Assembly (NCBI GenBank): GCA_016197405.1 | Contig: JACPVR010000004.1 | Location: 1 to 64,000, forward strand | DNA length: 64,000 nt | Source of the DNA: Mycobacterium sp. | Lineage (GTDB): Bacteria > Actinomycetota > Actinomycetes > Mycobacteriales > Mycobacteriaceae | Direction: 5' to 3' | Shown: piece after piece, positions 1-8,495 of the stretch | Layout of the letters: each line of letters opens with the position of its first letter | How positions within the stretch are numbered: the first letter of the stretch is position 1 | Translations under genes and position numbers: made by a program | The notes under the pieces: generated by a model | Told to the model about the DNA's origin: nothing | The model's database searches: none | The model's input: only the letters and a program-made list of their open reading frames with translations

Positions 1-32
1 ACGAGGAGTCAACGAAGCATTAGCGTGGACCA

Positions 33-94
33 TGAGGACCTCTCGGTAATCGGATGTGCGTGTTTGGTAACCACACCGATACCGGAGGTCCTCA
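33..94. repeat. Bulged 62-nt inverted repeat
   Basis: Positions 33-58 and 72-94 are reverse complements over 23 bases, except that the left arm carries three extra single bases (about 43, 49 and 54). The loop is 59-71. As RNA or single-stranded DNA this would form a long stem with three one-base bulges. It lies in the gene-free first 241 bases, upstream of a palindromic repeat and an endonuclease-like gene. It could be a terminator of a gene outside the window or the end of a small mobile element; neither can be decided here. Confidence 0.6.
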
Positions 95-148
95 CCTACT
101 TCCGCTCACCACGCCGTTCACAACCTGTCTGGGAGTTACATCTAGGTG

Positions 149-207
149 CGCGACACGTAAACCTCTGCGACGACACGCCGTGTTTGTTCGCAGACGTTTA
201 CGCCTCG
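149..207. repeat. Palindromic direct repeat, copy A
   Basis: This 59-bp stretch recurs at 1079-1137 with 54 of 59 bases identical. Each copy is itself an imperfect palindrome: in copy A the arms 156-170 and 188-202 match at 14 of 15 positions around a 17-nt loop. The two copies bracket the DUF559-type gene in direct orientation. The core CGACACGCCG inside the loop also occurs near 54013, where it forms part of a different small hairpin. Confidence 0.85.
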
Positions 208-241
208 ATGAGATGTCGGTCGGCGGTGGCACATTGCGGCG

Positions 242-1090
242 ATGGATGACGTCTTTCTGGGAAGTCAGGCGGTGCAGGACGGCGACCTCACGCCGTACCA
301 GTTGCGGACCAGGTTCGCCGCGATCTACCCGAACGTCTACGCCGCGAACTCGGCGGCACCGTCGTTGCGAGCCCGTATCGTGGGTGCCTGGCTGTGGTCA
401 CGCCGGCGCGGTGTCGTATCCGGGCTGGCCGCCGCCGCGCTGCACGGTTCGAACTGGATCCCCGACGACAGCGCCGTCGAACTGATCTGGCGAAACACCA
501 ACCCACCGAACGGAATTCACACCCGCAACGAGGTCTTGGCAGATTCGGAGATCACCCGGTCGTGCGGCGTGCTGGCCACCACGGCCGCGCGTACGGCCTT
601 CGACCTGGGACGGCACCTCCCACGCGGTGAGGCGTTGGGCCGGCTCGACGCGCTCAGGCGTGCGACGGCGTTCTCCGACGCCAAGGTATCGGCGTGCGTC
701 GAGCAGCACCCCGGTGCACGGGGGCTCAACCAGCTCCGCGAACTGCTCCCGCTGGTCGACGGTGGGTCGGCATCGCCGAAGGAGAGCTGGGTACGCCTGT
801 TGCTGCTCGACCACGGGTTTCCGCGCCCGGCGACCCAGATCGCGGTCGGCGCCGACGGCTACCTCATCGGATTCCTGGATATGGGGTGGGAGCAGTACAA
901 GGTCGCCGTGGAATACGACGGCGATCAGCACCGCTGGGACCGGCGCCAGTATGTGAAGGATCAACAGCGGCTGCGTCGACTGGAGCGGGCAGGGTGGGTT
1001 GTCGTGAGGGTCATCGCCGAGGACCGGCCGCAGGACATCGTCGCCCGCGTTCGTACGGCGTTGTCCCGCCGCGGTTTCCGCGACACGTAA
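242..1090 (+). CDS. DUF559-type endonuclease-like protein
   Basis: The 282-residue product belongs to an actinobacterial family with a predicted DNA-binding N-terminal half and a C-terminal Vsr/DUF559-like nuclease fold. Visible at about residues 210-250 are FLDMGW, VAVEYDGDQH and a downstream Lys/Gln/Arg-rich helix, the order expected for a PD-(D/E)xK-type site (Asp, then Glu-x-Asp, then basic residues). The N-terminal half resembles the winged-helix and linker region of AbiEi-like proteins. No partner antitoxin or methylase is adjacent. The ATG at 242 lacks a good ribosome site. The TAA stop (1088-1090) lies inside repeat copy B, so the gene is packaged between the repeats. The substrate is unknown. 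Confidence 0.7.
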   Translation: MDDVFLGSQAVQDGDLTPYQLRTRFAAIYPNVYAANSAAPSLRARIVGAWLWSRRRGVVSGLAAAALHGSNWIPDDSAVELIWRNTNPPNGIHTRNEVLADSEITRSCGVLATTAARTAFDLGRHLPRGEALGRLDALRRATAFSDAKVSACVEQHPGARGLNQLRELLPLVDGGSASPKESWVRLLLLDHGFPRPATQIAVGADGYLIGFLDMGWEQYKVAVEYDGDQHRWDRRQYVKDQQRLRRLERAGWVVVRVIAEDRPQDIVARVRTALSRRGFRDT

Positions 1091-1137
1091 CCCTCTGCGA
1101 CGACACGCCGTGACAGGTCGCAGACGTTTACGCCTCG
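1079..1137. repeat. Palindromic direct repeat, copy B
   Basis: Second copy of the repeat at 149-207, starting 930 bp downstream. Its arms 1086-1100 and 1118-1132 pair with two mismatches. It contains the stop codon of the upstream gene and ends four bases before the stop of convergent gatD, so the hairpin may also act as a terminator for both genes. Confidence 0.85.
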
Positions 1138-1141
1138 GGGC

Positions 1142-1858
1142 TCACACCCGGCGCGGTGCGGCCAGTCGTTCGCGTCGCAGCTGAGCCACCTCGGGCAGTT
1201 CCAGTGGTGCGAGTGGGCCGACCACCGCGGACAGCAGGTGATCGGCGAGTTCGGGATTGCGCGCCAGGCAACACCCGTGCAGGTAGGTCGCGACGACGCT
1301 GCCCTGCACGGCGCCGTCGAACCCGTCGCCCTCGCGATTGCCCGCGCCCTTGGTGACGCGCGCCAGCGGGCGGGCCAGAGGACCCAAAACGGTTCCGCCC
1401 CGGTGGTTCTCGAAACCGGTCAGCGTCTGTGTCAAGCCCTCGACGAGCGGTGTCGAGGCCACCTCGCCGATGGTGCGCTCCTGTTGAGGCGAGGTGGTGA
1501 CGTCCAGGATGCCGACGCCCTCGACACGTTCACCGGCCGAGGTCTCATACCAGTGGCCCAGCACTTGGATGGCCGCGCAGATCGCCAGCACCGGAGCGCC
1601 GCGGTCGACGGCGCGCTGCAGGCCCGGATGGCGGATCAGGTGTTTGGTGGCCAGCCGCTGCGCGTAATCCTCGGCGCCACCGAGGGTGTAGAGATCGAGC
1701 GAATCCGGCACCGGGTCATCGAGGGTTATCGCGACGATCTCGGCGTCGATACCGCGCAACCGCAGCCGCTGCCGCAGCACCACGGCGTTGCCACCGTCGC
1801 CGTAGGTGCCCATGACATCGGGCAGCACCAGACCGATCCGCACCGTCGATTCAGGCAT
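1142..1858 (-). CDS. gatD: Lipid II isoglutaminyl synthase, glutaminase subunit GatD
   Basis: GatD releases ammonia from glutamine for MurT, which amidates the alpha-carboxyl of D-glutamate in lipid II at the inner face of the membrane. The 238-residue protein is a stand-alone CobB/CobQ-type class I amidotransferase. The nucleophile is Cys94 in LAICAAIQVLG and the likely catalytic His is His194 in VATYLHG. It follows murT on the same strand with an 8-bp overlap (1851-1858), so the two should be translationally coupled, matching their obligate complex. This is the Rv3713 equivalent in mycobacterial synteny. Confidence 0.92.
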   Translation of the reverse strand: MPESTVRIGLVLPDVMGTYGDGGNAVVLRQRLRLRGIDAEIVAITLDDPVPDSLDLYTLGGAEDYAQRLATKHLIRHPGLQRAVDRGAPVLAICAAIQVLGHWYETSAGERVEGVGILDVTTSPQQERTIGEVASTPLVEGLTQTLTGFENHRGGTVLGPLARPLARVTKGAGNREGDGFDGAVQGSVVATYLHGCCLARNPELADHLLSAVVGPLAPLELPEVAQLRRERLAAPRRV

Positions 1859-3080
1859 GGCGCTCCAGGACCCGGTTCAGCTGCAGGAAGGCCGTGTAGT
1901 TGGCGACCACCTCGACCCGGCCCGGCGGACACGACGCGATGGCCGCGACGGTGTCGTGCACCAGGGTGTGCTGCACCCCGGCGTAACCCAGTCGCACCGC
2001 CAGATCGGTTCCGCGCTCGCCGGCGGCGACCACCGGGTGCTCCACGAAATGCTCGAAGTTCACATCCCACAGCCAGGACAGGTCCTCGCCGTCGGGCACC
2101 TGCCCGTTGACCGCGATCACCACCCCGGCGGCCGAGGTGTCGACCATCGACAGCGCCTCCTGCCAACCGGCCGGATTCTTGGCCAGCAGGATGCGCACCG
2201 CATGGTCGCCGACCTGCACAGTGCGGTAGCGGCCTGCGACCTCGTCGACGGCTGACACCGCTCCCACCGCGGCCGCCGGATCGGCGCCCAGCGCGACCGC
2301 CGCGGCGACGGCCTGCGCGGCGTTGCCGCGGTTCACCGTGCCCGGTAATGCCAAGTGCATCGGCACCGCCAGCCCGTCGGGGCCGTAGAGGGTGTCGTCG
2401 TCGAACCACCACTGCGGGCTGGGTCGTTTGAAATCGGTACCGGTCGAATACCAGTCGAGGTTGTCACGCACGATGACCTCGCCGCTGCGTGGGCAGCTGA
2501 CCGAATCGCCGGCCCACCCGCCACCGGCGGCCACCCACACCACGTGCGGGCTGTCATAGGCCGCCGATGTCATCAACACGTCATCGCAGTTGGCGACGAT
2601 CACCGCGTCGGGATGCCGGGCCAGGCCCGCGCGCAGCGTGCGCTCGATGTGGTTGATCTCACCCACCCGATCGAGCTGATCGCGCGACAGGTTGAGCAGC
2701 ACGATGACCGCGGGCGACACCGCGTCGGCCACATGCGGCACGTGCATCTCGTCGACTTCCAGGGCGGCCACGTCGGCGTCGCGGGCGGTGGCCAGCGCGG
2801 CGATCAGGCCGGCGTCCATATTGGCGCCCTCGGCGTTGGTCGCGACCGGGCCCAGGGTGGCCAGCGCCGCGGCAGTCATCCGCGTCGTCGTGGACTTGCC
2901 GTTCGTGCCGGTCACGACGACGCAGCGGCGGCCCTGGCCCAGTTGGCCCAGGATCGAGCGGTCCAATGTCATCGCCACCAGGCCGCCGATCATCGCGCCC
3001 GCGCCGCGGCCGCTGACCCGCGAGGCCCACCGGGCGGCGGACCCGGCAGCCAATGCGAGGCGTCCACGGGCGGTGATCAC
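1851..3080 (-). CDS. murT: Lipid II isoglutaminyl synthase, Mur-ligase subunit MurT
   Basis: The 409-residue protein is a Mur-ligase homologue that activates the lipid II D-Glu carboxylate with ATP and accepts ammonia from GatD. The P-loop VVTGTNGKSTTTRM lies near residue 55, and LPGTVNRGNAAQAVAAA marks the ligase central domain. Firmicute MurT carries a four-cysteine zinc ribbon in the middle domain. Here only one cysteine of that region is visible (SCPRSGE), so the ribbon looks degenerate. The gene runs divergently from the dnaQ-like gene and is the first gene of the murT-gatD pair. Confidence 0.92.
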   Translation of the reverse strand: MITARGRLALAAGSAARWASRVSGRGAGAMIGGLVAMTLDRSILGQLGQGRRCVVVTGTNGKSTTTRMTAAALATLGPVATNAEGANMDAGLIAALATARDADVAALEVDEMHVPHVADAVSPAVIVLLNLSRDQLDRVGEINHIERTLRAGLARHPDAVIVANCDDVLMTSAAYDSPHVVWVAAGGGWAGDSVSCPRSGEVIVRDNLDWYSTGTDFKRPSPQWWFDDDTLYGPDGLAVPMHLALPGTVNRGNAAQAVAAAVALGADPAAAVGAVSAVDEVAGRYRTVQVGDHAVRILLAKNPAGWQEALSMVDTSAAGVVIAVNGQVPDGEDLSWLWDVNFEHFVEHPVVAAGERGTDLAVRLGYAGVQHTLVHDTVAAIASCPPGRVEVVANYTAFLQLNRVLERHA

Positions 3081-3194
3081 CCGGGAGAGTCTAGTTCGAC
3101 CGCACGCAAACCCCCGGACGAGACGAGGGCATCAATGCTCGACACGCTTGCGCACTGGGCCGGGATTGTCGGAGTCGCGTGCCATCCTGGCTGT

Positions 3195-4184
3195 GTGAGG
3201 CAGTCCTGGGGCCGACCGGCAGCAGAGCCCGGAAACGGGTGGGCGGTCATCGATGTCGAAACCTCGGGTTTTCATCCCAATCAGGCGCGCGTCATCAGTG
3301 TCGCGGCGCTGGCGCTGGACGCCGACGGGCGCGTCGAGCATTCGGTGGTCAGCCTGCTCAACCCCGGTGTCGATCCCGGGCCCACCCACGTGCACGGTCT
3401 GACCGCGGAGATGCTGGAGGATCAGCCGACGTTCTCCGAGATCGCCGGCGACCTCATCGCACTGCTCAAGGGCCGCACACTGGTCGCGCACAATGTGGGC
3501 TTCGACTATTCATTCCTGTCCGCCGAGGCCGAGCTGGCCGATGTCGAACTGCCCGTCGACACCGTGATGTGCACCGTGGAGTTGTCGCGGCGCCTCGAGC
3601 TCGGGTTGGACAATCTGCGGTTGGAGACGCTGGCCAGGCATTGGGGCGTCACCCAGACCCGCGCACACGATGCCTTCGACGATGCCCTGGTGCTCTCCCG
3701 CGTCCTGGTTCCGGCGCTCGATCGCGCCCGGGAACGCGATGTCTGGTTGCCGGTGCGGCCGACCACCCGCAGCCGCTGGCCCAACGGTCGGGTCACCCAT
3801 GACGAGTTGCGGCCGCTGAAGGCGCTGGCGTCCCGGATGCCCTGCCCCTACCTGAATCCCGGCCGCTACATCAACGGTCGGCCGATGGTCCAGGGCATGC
3901 GGGTGGCGTTGTCCAGTGAGGTCGCCCGCACCCACGAGGAACTCGTCGAACGGATCTTGCACGCCGGCCTGGCCTACAGCGACAACGTCGACCCGGAAAC
4001 GTCGATGGTGATCTGCAATGAGCCGCAGCCCCAACAGGGTAAGGGTTTTCAGGCCAGGGAGATCGGCGTGCCGGTGGTTTCAGATGCCGAATTCATGGAC
4101 AACGTCGGCCATGTCATCGGTGGCACCGGTGTCGACGAGTTCACCGATGCCACCATCGCCGGGGATCAGTTCGCTTTGTTCTGA
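3195..4184 (+). CDS. dnaQ: DEDDh exonuclease with BRCT-like tail (DnaQ-like)
   Basis: The protein has an N-terminal DnaQ/polymerase III epsilon-type 3'-5' exonuclease domain: VIDVETSG supplies the first Asp and Glu, HNVGFDYSF the next acidic site, and HDAFDDAL the final His-Asp pair. The C-terminal 100 residues (VQGMRVALS, then PVVSDAEF) look like a BRCT domain. It is the Rv3711c equivalent and probably acts in DNA repair rather than as the main replicative proofreader. I chose the GTG at 3195 because the conserved protein begins there with RQSWGRPA; an in-frame ATG at 3135 would add 20 residues. It converges on an XRE regulator across a tandem repeat. Confidence 0.85.
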   Translation: MRQSWGRPAAEPGNGWAVIDVETSGFHPNQARVISVAALALDADGRVEHSVVSLLNPGVDPGPTHVHGLTAEMLEDQPTFSEIAGDLIALLKGRTLVAHNVGFDYSFLSAEAELADVELPVDTVMCTVELSRRLELGLDNLRLETLARHWGVTQTRAHDAFDDALVLSRVLVPALDRARERDVWLPVRPTTRSRWPNGRVTHDELRPLKALASRMPCPYLNPGRYINGRPMVQGMRVALSSEVARTHEELVERILHAGLAYSDNVDPETSMVICNEPQPQQGKGFQAREIGVPVVSDAEFMDNVGHVIGGTGVDEFTDATIAGDQFALF

Positions 4185-4298
4185 CGGTCCGACTCCTCAG
4201 CCCGGCTCGTTCCTCGCCGCGCATCGGTCGTCGAACGTGTTCTGACGGTCCGACTCCTCAGCCCGGCTCGTTCCTCACCGCGCGTCGGTCGTCGGACG
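4177..4298. repeat. 61-bp tandem duplication at a convergent gene junction
   Basis: 4177-4237 and 4238-4298 differ at only three positions, and a partial third copy begins at 4299 with TGTTCTGACG. Copy 1 contains the last codons and stop of the dnaQ-like gene. Copy 2 contains, on the other strand, the last codons and stop of the XRE regulator. The same unit therefore provides the 3' end of both convergent genes. Confidence 0.9.
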
Positions 4299-4908
4299 TG
4301 TTCTGACGCTCCGCCGTCCGCCGGATGGCGCCCTCGGGTGGATGGGCGATGGCAAGCAACGCGTGTGCCGGTTGATTGTCGACCAGCAGCCAGCGGTGCC
4401 GGATGGCCGCCGGGTGCGCCAACAGGTCGCCGGGGTGCAGCCGGACCATCGGATGTCCTTCGACCTCGACGTCGAGCACACCGCTGATCAGGTACACACC
4501 CAGATCACCGGCCAATTCGAACCACTCCTGCAGGTACTGGCCGGGTTCGATGCGGTACTCCAGGATTTCGAGCGGGTTCGACGGTTGCATCAGCAGGGCG
4601 CGGCCCACCGCGGCGTCGGGCCGGTTGGCCACCGGGATGGTGCGTCCTTCGCCGGCCCGGACAACCGTCAACTGGGACGCCGGGGTGGGCAGCAGCGCGC
4701 CCGGCAGCACGCCGAGCGCCTCGGCCAGTCGATAGGTCGTCACCATCGAGGGCGCGCTCACGCCGCGTTCGATCTGGCTGAGGAATGGCTGGCTGACGCC
4801 CGAACGTCGCGCCAACTCCCGCATCGATAAGCCTGACTTCTCACGCAGACCCTTCACGGTCGCACCGATGAGGGCATTGAGCGTGGACTCGTCTGTTGCC
4901 GGCGGCAT
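4258..4908 (-). CDS. XRE-family regulator with C-terminal cupin domain
   Basis: The 216-residue protein has a helix-turn-helix at about residues 15-70 (LREKSGLSMRELARRSGVSQ, then LSQIERG) and a cupin fold in the second half (ISGVLDVEVEGHP, then HPGDLLAHPAAIRHRW). Proteins of this architecture usually sense a small molecule through the cupin and repress neighbouring catabolic genes. It diverges from the NCS1 permease-dioxygenase genes across about 110 bp, so it is the likely local regulator. Its last residues (RAVRNEPG) are encoded in the tandem repeat, which suggests the original C-terminus may have been altered. Confidence 0.85.
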   Translation of the reverse strand: MPPATDESTLNALIGATVKGLREKSGLSMRELARRSGVSQPFLSQIERGVSAPSMVTTYRLAEALGVLPGALLPTPASQLTVVRAGEGRTIPVANRPDAAVGRALLMQPSNPLEILEYRIEPGQYLQEWFELAGDLGVYLISGVLDVEVEGHPMVRLHPGDLLAHPAAIRHRWLLVDNQPAHALLAIAHPPEGAIRRTAERQNTSDDRRAVRNEPG

Positions 4909-5016
4909 TAACGCTCCTGTTACACCGAATGAACGTTCTGATCATTAAAAAGATCCAGAGTGATCGCTGAGAGCAATCATTCTGTCTACTTCGCTTCCCC
5001 TGGGAGGGTCTTCGAA

Positions 5017-6411
5017 ATGTCCGTACCGTTAGCCGGGAGTTTATCCGAGAAGCCCGACCCCGTGATCGTCAGCACCAATCGCAGCGGGGTGGAAAAGCAC
5101 GGTATCGACGTCATCCCGCTGGCCGAGCGGCGTGGCACCCCACGCCAGATCGGTCTGATGTGGAGTGGCGTCGTCCTCAACGTCCAAGGTGTCGTCTACG
5201 GCGCCCTACTGGTGGGTTTCGGCCTGAACTGGTGGCAGTGCATCGCGGCGATCGCGATCGGAAATCTGACCTGGGTGATCACCGGTCTCTGCAGCCTGGC
5301 CGGACCGGCTGCGGGCAGCACCACGTTCGCCATCAATCGCGCACCCTTCGGACGGCACGGCAATCGTCCCATCGCCTTCTTCAACTGGATCATGCAGTTG
5401 GGCTACGAGGTGCTCGACCTGGTGTTGATGACACTGGCGGTCACCGCGCTGTTCGCGCTCGCGGGCATCACCCTGCCGACACCCGCTACCGTGGCGATCG
5501 CGTTGGTACTGGCGGTGATTCAGAGCATCCTGCCGATCATCGGACATGCCGCCATTCTCAAAGTGCTGCGACTGTTGGTGATTCCGTTCGCCGCGCTCTT
5601 CCTGGTCCTGGCCTGGCTGACGGCCGACATGTTCCATATCACCGCCGTGGCGCCCGGCGGGTGGGCGGCGTTCCTCGGCGGAATCGCCCTGGCAGCCAGT
5701 GCATCCGGGCTGGGCTGGACGCCCAACGCGGCGGACTACTCCCGATACCTACGCCCGGATGTCTCCCGTCGCTCACTGGTGGCCGCGGTGACCGTCGGTG
5801 GGGCGTTGCCACAGGGTCTGTTGATGCTGCTCGGCGTCGCGGTGGCCATGATGGTGCCCGCGGCGGCCGACCCGATCAGCGGCTTACCCCAGGCCTACCC
5901 CGCGTGGTTCGTCGTTCCCTACCTCCTGCTGCTCATCGTGCAGATGATCACGCTCAACGCCGTTGACCTCTACTCCTCGGGAGTGACGTTGCAGGCGATC
6001 GGAATTCGCATCGGCCGCTGGCAGGCAGTGCTGCTCGACGGCGTGATCTGTGCGGCGGTCGGAGTGCTGGTCGTGCTTTCGGGCTCGTTCAGCGCGTTCG
6101 TCGGCAACTTCCTGCTCTTCATGATCGTCTGGTTCGCGCCGTGGGCGGGGATCTTCGTCCTCGACTATTTCCTTCGTGGTGGGCGCTACGACCTCGACGT
6201 GCTCGCTGGCCGCGGGCCCGGATTCGTCTGGCCGGGTATGACCGCCCAGATCGCGGGTATGGCCGCCGCATTGTTGTGGCTCAACACCACCGTCTACACC
6301 GGACCGCTCGCGTCGGCGGCGGGCATCGACCTCAGCGCACCCGCCGGCTTGGTGGTCGGCGCGGCCACCTACTACTTCACCTCCCGACGAACCGCCGCCC
6401 CGGTGGTTTGA
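5017..6411 (+). CDS. NCS1-family nucleobase:cation symporter
   Basis: The product is an integral membrane permease of the nucleobase:cation symporter-1 family (cytosine, purine, allantoin or thiamine importers) with about twelve hydrophobic segments. The conserved N-terminal region reads RRGTPRQIGLMWSG; later GLGWTPNAADYSRYL and NAVDLYSSGVTLQA are typical of the family. I place the start at ATG 5017 because a GGAGG at 5003-5007 precedes it, although an in-frame start exists at 4960. It is followed after 28 bp by two iron-dependent dioxygenase genes on the same strand, which suggests uptake of their substrate. The substrate cannot be read from sequence. Confidence 0.88.
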   Translation: MSVPLAGSLSEKPDPVIVSTNRSGVEKHGIDVIPLAERRGTPRQIGLMWSGVVLNVQGVVYGALLVGFGLNWWQCIAAIAIGNLTWVITGLCSLAGPAAGSTTFAINRAPFGRHGNRPIAFFNWIMQLGYEVLDLVLMTLAVTALFALAGITLPTPATVAIALVLAVIQSILPIIGHAAILKVLRLLVIPFAALFLVLAWLTADMFHITAVAPGGWAAFLGGIALAASASGLGWTPNAADYSRYLRPDVSRRSLVAAVTVGGALPQGLLMLLGVAVAMMVPAAADPISGLPQAYPAWFVVPYLLLLIVQMITLNAVDLYSSGVTLQAIGIRIGRWQAVLLDGVICAAVGVLVVLSGSFSAFVGNFLLFMIVWFAPWAGIFVLDYFLRGGRYDLDVLAGRGPGFVWPGMTAQIAGMAAALLWLNTTVYTGPLASAAGIDLSAPAGLVVGAATYYFTSRRTAAPVV

Positions 6412-6439
6412 GCCGATCTACGACAACAGGAGAACGCAC

Positions 6440-7399
6440 GTGATTCCCCTCATCGACCTGTCGCGCTGGCGTGACGGATCACCGGATGAAAAGAAAAGTA
6501 TCGCCGCTGAATTGGACGAAGCGCTGCGGACATCGGGATTCCTGATGTTGAGCGGACACGGGATTCCCCCGGACCTGCCCGAGGCCATTCGCCGGGAAGC
6601 GCGCCGCTTCTTCAATCTGCCCGTCGACGCCAAGCGACGCTATGAGACCACTGTCGGCGGCCGCGGCTGGGTGGCATTCGGCAGCGAGGTCAACAGCTTC
6701 TACGGTGATGCCGCCGACACGTCGCTGCCCGACCTGAAGGAGAGCTACACCATCGGTTGCGACCGCCGCACCGGCGACCCGCGGATCGACGAGGACTGGT
6801 TCATCGAAAACGTCTGGCCCAGCGAGGTTCCCGAGCTGAAACCTCTGTGTGACAGCTATGCCGATGCGGTGCGCCAGGTGTACACCGACACCCTGGGGCT
6901 GTGTGCCGCCGCACTCGGACTGCCGACCGACTGGTTCGAGCAGCGCACCGGTCGATCGCCGCACACTTTCAACATCAACCGGTACCCGCCGTTGACGCAG
7001 ACCGGGCGTCCCGCCGAAGGCCAGTTCCGGATCGCCCCGCACACCGACTGGGGAGTCCTGACCATCCTCGATCGGCAGGTCGGCTACGGCGGTCTGGAAG
7101 TGCAGCTGCCGGAGGGCGATTGGGTGCAGGCGCCGCACGTTCCTGGAGCGTTCACCGTCAACATCGGTGACCTGATGGCTCGCTGGACCGGTGACCGGTG
7201 GCGCTCCACGCGGCACCGGGTGCTTCCCCCAGCCGACGATGCCCCGGACGAAGAACTGATCTCACTGATCATGTTCTGCGAGGCCGATGTCGACGCTGTC
7301 ATCACGTCACTGCCTGCACCAATCGGTCGCGTCGAACATCCCAGCGTCATCGCCGGCGAGTACTTCCTGGAGCGGGCCACCGCCGCGACCATCGTCTGA
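6440..7399 (+). CDS. Isopenicillin N synthase-family dioxygenase with altered RxS motif
   Basis: This 319-residue cytosolic oxygenase has the DIOX_N and 2OG-Fe(II) oxygenase domains of the IPNS superfamily. Iron ligands are visible as His201 and Asp203 (APHTDWG) and His259 (STRHRVLPP). The Arg-x-Ser motif that normally binds the 2-oxoglutarate carboxylate reads Leu273-Ile-Ser275 (EELISLIMF), so the arginine is missing. The paralogue just downstream keeps it. GTG start with CAGGAG upstream; operon with the NCS1 permease. The enzyme may use a different cosubstrate or act with its neighbour. A role in nucleobase oxidation is inferred only from the adjacent permease. Confidence 0.82.
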   Translation: MIPLIDLSRWRDGSPDEKKSIAAELDEALRTSGFLMLSGHGIPPDLPEAIRREARRFFNLPVDAKRRYETTVGGRGWVAFGSEVNSFYGDAADTSLPDLKESYTIGCDRRTGDPRIDEDWFIENVWPSEVPELKPLCDSYADAVRQVYTDTLGLCAAALGLPTDWFEQRTGRSPHTFNINRYPPLTQTGRPAEGQFRIAPHTDWGVLTILDRQVGYGGLEVQLPEGDWVQAPHVPGAFTVNIGDLMARWTGDRWRSTRHRVLPPADDAPDEELISLIMFCEADVDAVITSLPAPIGRVEHPSVIAGEYFLERATAATIV

Positions 7400-7427
7400 T
7401 CCGACCGGACATCAGGAGAAGAACACC

Positions 7428-8480
7428 ATGTCATCAGCTCACACCGTCGACGGTCTGCTGGACGTCCCCACCATCGACATCGCCCCGTATCTCGACGCCT
7501 GTTCGACCCCGGGTCAACGTGACGATATCGCCGCACAGGTCGATCGCGCGGCGCGCACCGTCGGGTTCATGCAGATCGTCGGGCACGGTATCCCCGGCGC
7601 GACACTGGAGGCGTTCGGCCGGGCCCTCACCGACTTCTTCGCCCTCGACGGGCCGACGAAATCAGCCTATCGGTGCCCACCCGAGATCAATCGTGGCTAC
7701 ACCCCGCCCAAGTCGGAGGCCCTGGCCAACAGCCTCGGTATCGTCAGCGCAGCTGATCTGTTCGAGGCGTTCAATATCGGCAGCCAGGCCAGCGACTACC
7801 CGGATCTCGGTCTCCCGCCGGGAGACTACGCCGAGAATGTCTGGCCCACCGAAGTGGCGAATTTCTATGGTGCGGTGACTGATTGGTTCACCGCAGCCGG
7901 GTCGGTCGCACGTACGATGGTGCGGATCTTCGGCCGGGCACTGGGGGTCGGCGAGGACGGCCTGAGCGGATACACCGACCATTCCCTGGATGTGCTGCGG
8001 ATGATCAACTATCGCCTGCCGTCGGCCGATGTGGAACTCGAACCCGACCAGGTCGGGATGGGCGCGCACACCGACTACGGGATCGTGACGGTGCTGTGGG
8101 CTGATGCGGTTCCGGGGTTGGAGATACTCGGAGCCGACGGTTCCTGGCACCCGGTGCAACCGCTACCCGGAGCGCTGTTGGTCAACCTCGGTGACGCACT
8201 GGCACGGTGGACCAACGACCAGTGGATATCCACCATGCACCGGGTGGCCGCGCCGCGTGTGGACGGTGTCTTGGTTCCGCGCCGTTCGGCGGCCTACTTC
8301 CACGACGGCAACATCGACGCCGTCATCGCGCCACTGCCCACCTGCGTCACCGATGAAAACCCGGCGTTGTACGAGCCGGTGAGCGTCGGAGAGCACCTAC
8401 GGGCCAAGTTGGCAGGCTCACGCAACCGGGTGCTCAACACTGCCGCGGACCGCGAGGCGGCCCGGTTGGGGGTGGGGTGA
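7428..8480 (+). CDS. Isopenicillin N synthase-family 2-oxoglutarate dioxygenase
   Basis: The 350-residue protein is a paralogue of the preceding gene. It keeps the full facial triad, His214, Asp216 (GMGAHTDYG) and His271 (STMHRVAAP), and the cosubstrate motif Arg285-x-Ser287 (PRRSAAYF). The start at ATG 7428 follows CAGGAGAAG at a normal distance and gives the family N-terminus (VPTIDIAPYL). It ends the permease-dioxygenase operon, just before a strong hairpin. Hydroxylation of an imported nucleobase or related heterocycle is plausible but not shown. Confidence 0.85.
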   Translation: MSSAHTVDGLLDVPTIDIAPYLDACSTPGQRDDIAAQVDRAARTVGFMQIVGHGIPGATLEAFGRALTDFFALDGPTKSAYRCPPEINRGYTPPKSEALANSLGIVSAADLFEAFNIGSQASDYPDLGLPPGDYAENVWPTEVANFYGAVTDWFTAAGSVARTMVRIFGRALGVGEDGLSGYTDHSLDVLRMINYRLPSADVELEPDQVGMGAHTDYGIVTVLWADAVPGLEILGADGSWHPVQPLPGALLVNLGDALARWTNDQWISTMHRVAAPRVDGVLVPRRSAAYFHDGNIDAVIAPLPTCVTDENPALYEPVSVGEHLRAKLAGSRNRVLNTAADREAARLGVG

Positions 8481-8495
8481 GCCCACGAAAGCAGA

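Noticed and set aside
33..94. Integron attC site
   Set aside because: Bulged stem geometry is suggestive, but the conserved core-site boxes and an integrase are not seen.
25..249. 74-codon frame at the window start
   Set aside because: It overlaps the bulged hairpin and repeat copy A, has no ribosome site and resembles no protein.
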